Source: Amoebidium appalachense (taxonomy: Eukaryota > Ichthyosporea). From it: a stretch of DNA of 64,000 bases. Of the stretch, positions 21,604 through 64,000 are shown piece by piece. The stretch's first letter is position 1; every line of letters starts with the position of its first letter. The notes under the pieces are model-generated. The model was not told the origin of the DNA. It searched no databases and saw only the letters and a program-made list of their open reading frames with translations. Location: positions 5,394,001-5,458,000 of the forward strand of contig CAVNZM010000010.1 of the NCBI GenBank assembly GCA_963693365.1, in the 5' to 3' direction. Made by a program: the position numbers and the translations under genes.

Positions 21604-22828
21604 TTTGCTTTATGCTTTTCCTACGAAAAGGATTCTAGTTTAGAGTTCTAGTAGAAAGATTTTGTGAGGGTGGAGCAAAAAAAGAGACGCACGCATCATC
21701 GACACAACAGCACAGAAATAACTGAGACATTACGTTCCTGGGTCCCTGCTTTTCTAATGCCTATCACAAATGCTTCGAAGAAAATAATGTGTGACTCTGA
21801 TTCTTAAAGTTCAAATAAAAAGGTTTAAAATAATATTAAATGCACATAGAGTAGGGTTTTGAGACTTCAGAAGCTTTATAATACCCTAGTTGTTTTTACT
21901 GAATAAGCGAAATTGAATGGCCTGAGTATGCAATCTTATTGGCTCAAGTGCTTAGACAGTTCTTATTGGCTCGTAGCCGGCAAAAAGGTCTTTGAAGACT
22001 CACGAATCAATGGCAGAAAGTGACGTCATTAGAACGATTTTCACGGAATATGATTGGATAAGCAGTTAGGATATTCACGACAACCTTAACCTTGTTGAAA
22101 AGCTAAAAGCTTACCAATCTATACAGGTAGAACAAAAAAAGCCCCAAAAAAACATTTTGATTTTCGTATCAACTGTAGAATACCTACAAATACTCTTCTG
22201 TTTCCTTTTCATATTTACACGGGAATTTCATTTTAGCCACCACGATAGGTCATGCACCTAGATTGCCGGCTGAAGGGACACATGTACATCAACCAATTAG
22301 CGCGCAATAGCCAACCCACGCACAAGATGAAAAGTGCTTTGCAATTGACTGACTCAGGCAGTCAGGCTCATGAGGTCTCCGAGTCTGCAGGCTCGGTGTG
22401 TGTGTTGTGACAGTTGTGTGTGAAGTATTATGTATGTTCTTACCCAGTATGTGCTGGGATGCGTGGAAAATACAGCGGTCTTGCTATGTTTTACAGCACA
22501 GTGGGTTCACATGCTGAATCGTACTGATGCAGTCCATCAGGATGGCAATTTTTCCGTACCCATGGCGACAGTGTTCAGCAATTCTAGCGATCTCTTGCCG
22601 CCGAAATATTGACTTGCTGCCCAATTTTGACCGAAATGCACCACAACCCATATTTACGAACATAGATGTATAGAAGCACATGGTGTCACACCGGCTTGTC
22701 TCGAGGTTCAAGACATTCTCTCATATTCATTCGGTCAAAATTGGGCAGCAAGTCAATATTTCGGCGTTATATACCCCCCATGGCACTGCCAGGAGCAGAC
22801 AACAGCCTGGTGCTAGAAAAGAGACAAT

Positions 22829-22873
<45 letters not shown>

Positions 22874-23373
22874 AGCAAACTACACACACAAAAAACCCCT
22901 CCGATAATTGAACAGGAAACGAATTATAGGAGGGAGGAAAGAAAGGGGAAACAAAGTGTTGGACAGCTCCAAAACACAGAGGAGACTGTTAGTCATTGTA
23001 TGACAAAACGGCCCTACATCTTCTGCTCCGAGGCACACACCCCCACGGTCCGAACCAACCTGCCTAGCTGAGCAATTTAAATAAAACCGAGCAGTTGGTG
23101 CCAAAACCACTGCATGTAAAAGACACACTTAAAAATAGGCCTGCGTGAATAAGAATAAAAACACCTATAAAAAAACAATCAAAACGGTTACTCAAACTAC
23201 GTCAAAGAGAATTAAGGCTGGTGTGGGCCGTGCTTATGTACATGAACGTGGTGCTTAAATCCCGCATTGCATGTGCATGCACGTGCTGCAATGCAATCGA
23301 AGTAAATAATTTGGGCAGGGGGAAAAAAACCACACTATCAAGGAGGCGAGACATTTTGCAACTAACTGTTGGG

Positions 23374-23412
<39 letters not shown>

Positions 23413-23592
23413 CCCCCAGCGGGGAAATGAAAGAAAAACGAAAAAAAAGAAAAAAAGAAAAAAAAGAAAAAAAAGAAAAAAGAAAGAACCAGGTGTGTGT
23501 GCTCACATATACATATCCCACCACACCACTCTCTCTCTCCGATATCCGAAAGGAAGAAAGTTGTGTAGATACTGACGCATGCACAGCCACGC
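21604..23592. other. Intergenic region with CCAAT-rich promoter of the ATP-grasp gene
   Basis: Upstream of the minus-strand ATP-grasp start the DNA is nearly free of microsatellites and carries ATTGG (inverted CCAAT, i.e. CCAAT in gene orientation) at about 21941, 21965 and 22053, and CCAAT at about 22292. Further right are a 36-bp inverted repeat, C homopolymers at 22830-22871 and 23376-23410, and A-rich DNA. No exon was recognised. Confidence 0.55.
22600..22765. repeat. 36-bp perfect inverted repeat with 94-bp spacer
   Basis: GCCGAAATATTGACTTGCTG... at 22600-22635 is repeated as its exact reverse complement at 22730-22765. Arms of this length with a non-repetitive 94-bp spacer suggest a miniature inverted-repeat element of about 166 bp or a cruciform. 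No clear target duplication was seen at the outer ends. Confidence 0.85.
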
Positions 23593-57306
<33,714 letters not shown>

Positions 57307-59537
57307 GTTGGAAGTTCATCGGCACAGGGGCACCTACAGATGTGCCCTGCATTTAAGTCAGATGTGGTGCACGTGGGAAACATGTTTTTCCCCAACAATA
57401 ACAAACACGGTATGCACGTATACAGATTGGGCAGAAGTAGGAAAAAAGGGCAGCACGCTCATATTATGGCTTTACTCAGGCGTGTGATGGGCAGTGTCGC
57501 TCGTTTATCGCACACGTGAGACACCAGCTTCATATTGTGTAACATGACAGGGATGGAGTTCTAAGAAGAATGCGAGTACATGAAGTGGTGTGTGTGATCC
57601 TGTGCTTGTGCCCGTATGTGTATATGCCTGGGTTGCGCCCATATTAAAGAAAGCTGGTTTATAAGTGTGATTATGGTGAGTGAAAGGCAAAAAAACTTCC
57701 CAACGGAAAGCGGGAGTAGCAGGCAGAAAAGAAAAACCAAAAGGAAGTGCCACAGAAGAATTTAGCGGTTATGAGCCATGCATAATACCGTGTAAGCCCA
57801 CAAGGCGTCCACCCTGCCACAGTACACTCACAATTAATTGGATTCAATATATATGCCACAAAAACCATACTATGACGCATAGCAGTGATGCGCAGACACA
57901 TGCCCCTTTAGCACCCATGCAAGAAGTGCTAACCACTCACCTGTACCAGCAGCAAATGAGAAAGGATGTAAGCGCTGATGGCTGGTGTTAAAGCCTAGTA
58001 ATGCCGCTAGTATTAGAAACGGAGCTCGAAACCCCTATGTAAATCTAGATGCAACGTGTGTGCACTCAGTAACCTCGAGCTCCCCACCTTTTTGTTAACC
58101 CAGAGGAGTTCTAATTTGTCTGCAGAACCCAAAAAACCTGCACAGGCTAAGATGTTTAAGGCTCTAACCACATAAAGTCCCTGAAAAGAAATTAACACAC
58201 GCGCTTCTGTATAACACTGTCCTCAACATTCCCCTCTCTCTCCTTAGCTTTTTTGTTCTCTATTCGAACCGAGTCGCCTTGTGCCACCGGCGTTGGGTTG
58301 CGCCCGTTACACACGTCACCCAGGCCGGCAGATTGCTTCTAAAAATAGCACTCACAGATCCGTATCACGGCCCTGCGCAGGGGATATTGATGCTACCAGA
58401 ATGTAAAGGTGTTACTAAAAATGGAACGCTAAAAAAAGAATTTTCGAGACGGCAGTGACTCGTATCAGAAAGAGAAACCTCGGGAATCAAGGTTTCAGGT
58501 GTGCGCCCCCCGCGCACTGCCAACTGCCCCATGGCCACGTCAATGATGCCATCAAAGCAGCATGTGTAATACCGTGCGGGCCCGGGGAGGTGATGGGCTC
58601 TGGTGCCTTGTGCAACTACATAAATACCTTGGCCTCTAGCTATATAGCTCTTCAATCTCTAATACCCACACGTATACTTGTGTTTGTTTTTGTCTCCTAT
58701 AGGGGCCAGTACTAGTAGCTATGACTTTCACGGCCGGCTCGCATTCTCAGTGACAGTAACCGATACATAACATAGCTATTTTCTGAGGCATTCCGAATCC
58801 GGTCGACTGTCGGTGTGTAGGCCTCGTAAAAAAAATGATGAAACACCGAGCATATATACTTCAGCAAAATGCTTACTGTTTCTGCTTTTTGCAAACTTTC
58901 AAAGTTTATGCGGAACATGCATGCACACGTACATGCACAGTGCGGGAGAGTATCCGCGCGCGGCGGGGGTGGAGGGGCAGCATCGGAGGATTCAATAAGA
59001 ACATTCGTACAAAAAAAACAGCCACATGTACACTCGGGCATGAAAGCTGGCTTGTCGTTCCCTTTATTGCGAGTTGCTTGGTTAAGAGTGAATATACAAT
59101 TGCAACAAATTGTCCATCCTATCAACCTTTGAAACATATGCATACATACACATACAGACGCACAGACATCGGGTTCTGCAATGAGCAGGGGTAGATAATA
59201 GCAAACGCCGTACATACATAACACCAACCTAGAGTGTGTTATGTAAACTAGCACAATCGGCAATACATTGCATTCCTAGGCTACCAAATGTGACCCAATA
59301 GAAAATCTCACTGTAACCAAGAGGGATCCCTGACAGTGTCATACCTACTACGTTCATGCAATACCTCCTCTCCCCCCCCCCCTCCCCCCCCTCTGCCCCC
59401 ACCCACCCACCCACCCACCCACCCACCCACCCCTCCCCACTTCCCTCCCTTCGAAGTCCCAAGAGAATCCCAAACACCACCCCCACTATGTGTGCCTGTG
59501 TCTGTGTGTGTGTGTGTGTGGTGTGCACCTGTGCGCG

Positions 59538-59570
<33 letters not shown>

Positions 59571-59810
59571 TTGTGTGTGTGTGTTGTGTGTGCGCGCATG
59601 TGTATGTACCTGTACAATGGTACGTGTATGTATATATATGATCGCCGTCAGGCCATGCTACGACATGCATGCGGGCATACATGTGTGCACGTAGGAATGT
59701 GTGTGTATGTGGGTGCCTGTGCATGCACGCATATTGTGTGTCTGTACACGCATGTGTGTATGTGCATGCACGTGTGTGTGTTTGTGTGCACGTGCAGTAC
59801 CTCCAGCCAC
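57307..59810. other. Intergenic region: BPTF-like promoter side and PITH gene 3' side
   Basis: The first about 1.5 kb upstream of the BPTF-like start codon has few microsatellites and is presumably the promoter, though no motif stands out. The part 59380-59800 is C-rich and GT-rich. No exon was recognised in either strand. Confidence 0.55.
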
Positions 59811-60317
59811 CTATGAAATAGTAGAGTGTGACTTCCACTCGTCCTTCACCTTGTGGTCTGCCGGATTGGCGTTGAGTTCGTACACCGTAATAATGGTGTC
59901 CCTTTTAACCTGTGAAGGGCATCACGTAAAAAAACCATTCTCCGTTGCAAAATGTCAGTTGTCTAACGCAAACTATTAAGCGTGCTTTATTGATGAAGAT
60001 TACAACCCTGTGAGCAATATGCCCGGGAGGTGGGGCGGTGGGGCGGGGTGGGGGGGTCTGTTTGTCTGTAGGATTAGGGGAGTGGGACCGGGCAAACATG
60101 TGGGTAGACGGGCAGGCGGGCAGGCAGGTAGGCCCTCCGAGTGGGTGTGTTACGATGATTATAATACTGGAGGAAGGAAGAGGGGGGGGGGGGGGGGGGG
60201 GGGGGGGGCACGTTTTTCTAACTTTTGATTGGTGACATGGACATTTCGTCGGATGATCTCCCCCATTCCACCCTCCTTTATTTGTTCCTTTTTATTTCTT
60301 TCTTTCTTTCTTCTTCT

Positions 60318-60353
<36 letters not shown>

Positions 60354-60907
60354 GGGGGGGGGGGGGGGTATGTGTGTGGCATACATATACTCTGATGTGT
60401 GTATGCTAAACAGAGCACAAGAAAAAAAAGTTTTCAGGCCACGGCCCAACAGCCGATTCATTGTTCAGTCTGCCCACCTGAAAGAACTCTCCGGCCAGAC
60501 CAACGTAGTAGACCTTTGTGGTGTCGCCACCGTTACTTGCTGAAAAAAACAGTGTGATGCTGTGGAGGTTCTGGAACTTGCTCACCCTGACATGCGCGGT
60601 GTCGAAAATGCATGTTAAAGGGGGTTTTTTTAGGTCAATTTATAGGCCCTTTCGGGTCGGGCCAAAATGATGTTTGGCGAGCATCTTGCCAATCACAAAG
60701 CGTAGATCGCGTTCGGGTCTAACATGACCCGGATCCCTGAAAGAAACACCTTTAAATACCAATGTCCGTATTTTCTTTGCTACATGTTTGTACAGACATC
60801 ACACCACAAAATGCAGGCAACCCAATGCGCGACACGGGGCCATAGAAGATCATCCATACAGTAAGATATATAAGAGGGACTGTGTGTGTGTGTGTGTGTC
60901 TGTGTGT

Positions 60908-60987
<80 letters not shown>

Positions 60988-61664
60988 GTATGAGTATGTG
61001 CTGGGGGGGGAAGGGGGAAGGGGGAAGGGGGGGGGGGGGGGGAAGAGGGGGGGGGGGGGGGGGGGGGGATAAAAGGCAAGATACAGTGGAGCGTGCCGCC
61101 CTCTCTCTCCCCTCCACCCCCATTCCTCTCTATATCCCTCTCCCCCTCCCCCGCTGCCTCCACTCCCCCCCCCCCACCACCACCACCACCACCACCACCA
61201 CCACCACCACACAGACACACACACACACCAACTCCTCCCCGCCTTTAAACGCCCGAAAAACAAAAACCCATCCCAAACCCTGCATGCATGCTGCAGCTGC
61301 AACGCGAAATGGGAAAACCATGACCCTCAATGTCCAAATCATTGGAACATACCTTGTTGGGTATTCCAGTTTTCCCGTCGGGTCTGTGTGTAGGTCAAAC
61401 TCTTGCAGTGGGGTGCAGTCTTCTACGTTGTCAAAGTCTATGTCGTCTCGGTTGCCGAACACTGCGGCGTTCAAGCGGTTAGGCCTAAACTACAGAGCAC
61501 ATTTGCCTCGCACCTACACAGAGAGGATTCCTTCTGTAAAATAAACAAGGCAAAGTATATTCTATAGCTCAACGAAAAAGCAATCTATTTGTTTGCGAGG
61601 CTGCCGAGTGTATCCGCGGGCTGTGTGAAAGTCCCCCCCCCCCCCCCCCCCACCCACCCCCGGG

Positions 61665-61697
<33 letters not shown>

Positions 61698-61767
61698 AAG
61701 GAAAAAAGGTGGAGGGGAAATCATCTCCATCCTCCCCTCTCCCCCCACCCCTCCCCATCCTTTTTTT

Positions 61768-61836
<69 letters not shown>

Positions 61837-62103
61837 ACCCTCGCGTGCGCCTTATAACTTGCGTGTGTGGGTGCGGGTGCTCGTGGGTTTGTGTGTGTGT
61901 GTTTCGAGGTATGGTTAGTAGATGTGTGCGTCAAAGGACGAAGTGGAAAATACAAACCACGGTGGGAATAGGGAAGAGGTGAGATGGACAGCGAACCAAG
62001 GGCGGAGAAAAGACAAGGGTGAATGGACATGAGGAGGTATCGAAAGGAGGAGAAAGAGGCAAAGAGGATTTCCTTTTTCTTTTTTTTTTTTTTTTTTTTT
62101 TTT

Positions 62104-62140
<37 letters not shown>

Positions 62141-62466
62141 CCTTTAAGTGTTTTGGGTGTGTTTCGTCCGAAGGCCCGACCACCTTAATTGACTTGATCT
62201 TTACATTTCCGGTGAACCTTGAGGCCGAATAACAGATATCAGAAGCCCAGAACCGAGTACTAAAGAGTCAAGTCAAAAGAAATTTGGAATCCACAGGCTG
62301 TCTGTAAGTACAACAGGCAAAAATGAAACAGGAAAGCATTTAGATATATTTATCACTGGGGGGGGGGGGGGGGAGGGGGGGGAGAAGGGGCCGAAACCCG
62401 AATGCTTAAGCAAAAGTGAGTATCCCATCTAAACATAATTGTTTAAGGATGCAGGGAAAGGGCAGG

Positions 62467-62523
<57 letters not shown>

Positions 62524-63561
62524 GGGGGAGGTTAAGCATACTTGGAGCCCCCAAACCAGCGCGTGATGGTCTGCAGACAGAGGTGGGGCCGGGGGGGGGG
62601 GGGGGGGGGGGGGGGGGGATGGGTTTGGTGTAGTAGAAGCACATGACAACGACTGCCTGCCACCTCTGTTTATTTCTAGTTCCGACTTTGAGGCCCTTCT
62701 TCCCTTGCTTCTGTTTGTTTTATTTCCTGCCACATACGTCATGGTGGGGGAGGAAGGAGAAGAAGGGGGAGGAAGGGGAGGAGAGGAGGGGGGAGGGGGG
62801 GGAGGGGGGGGGGAACCTACGGCACGTGTATGATAAGCTGGTCATCGGTGTCACTCTCAATAAACTGCAAAGGTATTGGTTAGCTACAGCGCCCAATGGC
62901 CAGAAAACATAGGCATTCTCCCCCTCCCCCCCCCCCCCCCTCCCCTCCCGTCCTCCCTCCCCCCCCCCCCCCCCCCTCCCCCGCCCCCCCTCAAACCACC
63001 ACCACCACCACCCCAACCTACCCCTGCGGGAGGTGTGGCCTGCATAAGCCCTCTCCTCCCACAGAGCCAAAAACTGAAACACTCAACCATAAAACATATG
63101 ACGATGATAAAGCGTGAGGATTAACCGGCCGACCTAACAATAGCGGTGGCAATAAAGAGACAGGCTAACCACTGAAACGAGAATGCAACAAGACGAGAAC
63201 CAGACATGTAAAGGGTGCCTTCATGCCCTACAAAGAACAACAATATGCTCAGTGCACACCTTTGTCGTATCGAGCCTGTCTTCCCATGGCTTGAAGACTC
63301 GCATACCGGAGTTCTCCTCACTCTCGTTCAAACAGCGCACCTGAGACGTCCGTTTTGGGGTTAATACAAAATAATGAGAAAAAACAATAAAAAGACAATA
63401 AAAAGGAAAGACAGGAAGAAAGAAAATGAAAAGGAAAGAAAGTGAAAAAAGGAAAAGAGAAAAAAAAAAGGAAGGCAAGAGCTGCCACAACGTCTGCGGG
63501 CAGGTGGGCGTCTTACCAAATTGGCACATGATTGCTGCATCACAATGTTGTGCACGTACAT
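59811..63561 (-). CDS. PITH-domain protein, PITHD1-like (7 exons)
   Basis: Minus-strand exons: 63517-63561, 63260-63340, 62821-62864, 62141-62217, 61353-61461, 60478-60586, 59811-59909, giving 187 residues with all phases agreeing. The residues follow PITHD1 in order: [93 protein letters not shown] and [11 protein letters not shown], then stop. The PITH domain is a beta-sandwich found in PITHD1 and at the C-terminus of TXNL1, where it docks to the proteasome; the biochemical role of stand-alone PITHD1 is poorly defined. Exon 1 with its ATG at 63561 is the least certain, as the N-terminus is shorter than in animals. Confidence 0.9.
60917..60981. repeat. (GT)n microsatellite
   Basis: About 32 GT units in the PITH gene intron between exons 5 and 6, followed by two G runs and, near 61170-61210, a (CCA)n run. 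Confidence 0.95.
62469..62522. repeat. G homopolymer, about 54 nt
   Basis: One of the longest G runs, in the intron between PITH gene exons 3 and 4; a second G run of about 27 follows at 62591. Confidence 0.9.
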
Positions 63562-63929
63562 GGGAGGTGTGTGTGCACGTGTGCGTGTGCGTGTGTGCGT
63601 CTGCATGTGTGTGTGTATGCGGGTGTATGCGTGCACGCCTGTGCCAGTTGTATTATGCTGCAAGTTATGTGTCGGTTATTGCTTGAACCGAAAATGCGAG
63701 TGCATGTGCTCTACAGCAGTAAGGTGTATCAGGTAACGGCAACAGCTGGAAGTGAGGAAGGCGGAGGAATAGGGGCATGGGCATGAGAGTGAACAGCAAC
63801 TCCCGTGCAATATTTATGAGAAACCAAAACAGAGGGAATACAGCTGTTGCAGTGTTCGGTGGATATGTGTAGTGTGGTCGGATGGGAACCGGAGAGGTAT
63901 ATCTTGGCAAGCAGGGGGGGGGAAGAAAA

Positions 63930-63960
<31 letters not shown>

Positions 63961-64000
63961 TGACGACAACAATGGAAATGGACGTGAATGAAATCTAAGA
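63562..64000. other. Region upstream of the PITH gene
   Basis: GT-rich DNA at 63565-63645, unique sequence to about 63910, then a G run at 63931-63958. An upstream exon of the PITH gene could lie here or beyond the window, but none was recognised. Confidence 0.5.

Overview
This is nuclear DNA of an intron-rich eukaryote. It has split genes with GT..AG introns, an ER-targeted protein ending in KDEL, a NURF/BPTF-type chromatin reader and TTAGGG-type telomeric repeats. Introns and intergenic DNA are packed with (GT/CA)n microsatellites and very long G or C homopolymers. The gene content, especially a full DDT-PHD-WHIM ... PHD-PHD-bromodomain protein and a PITHD1 relative, points to an opisthokont, most plausibly a unicellular holozoan such as a Sphaeroforma-like ichthyosporean. 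The organism call is inference and unproven. A 500-N assembly gap lies at 1294-1793.

Layout: 1-3628 is repeat-rich intergenic DNA with the gap. A glutathione S-transferase-like gene lies on the minus strand (3 exons, 6416 to 3629). It is separated by about 1.2 kb of divergent promoter DNA from a plus-strand protein disulfide isomerase gene (12 exons, 7637-17252, 533 codons). After an intergenic stretch comes a minus-strand two-exon ATP-grasp ligase of carnosine-synthase type (21603 to 19845). Then follows a very large minus-strand BPTF/NURF301 gene (about 39 exons, 57306 to 23593, about 2945 residues). Last is a minus-strand PITH-domain gene resembling PITHD1 (7 exons, 63561 to 59811). Exon joins were checked by reading phase and, where the family is well known, by residue continuity across introns. 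Nearly all joins are phase-consistent.

The genes do not form an operon or pathway. PDI works in the ER lumen, and its promoter carries an exact ER-stress element (CCAAT-N9-CCACG) and a UPRE-type site, so it looks wired to an unfolded-protein response. The BPTF homologue is a nuclear nucleosome-remodelling subunit with an extra PHD finger at its N-terminus. The other genes are metabolic or cytosolic housekeeping genes.

The accessory signal of most interest is in the non-coding DNA. There is a dispersed non-coding repeat family whose copies share a right end running into poly-C. An AT-rich insert bounded on both sides by telomeric repeats has an internal stretch reading like a mitochondrial nad2 product. 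A duplicated splice-acceptor/exon boundary lies in PDI intron 7, CA repeats abut 3' splice sites, and T-run/G-run composites show a strong polarity.
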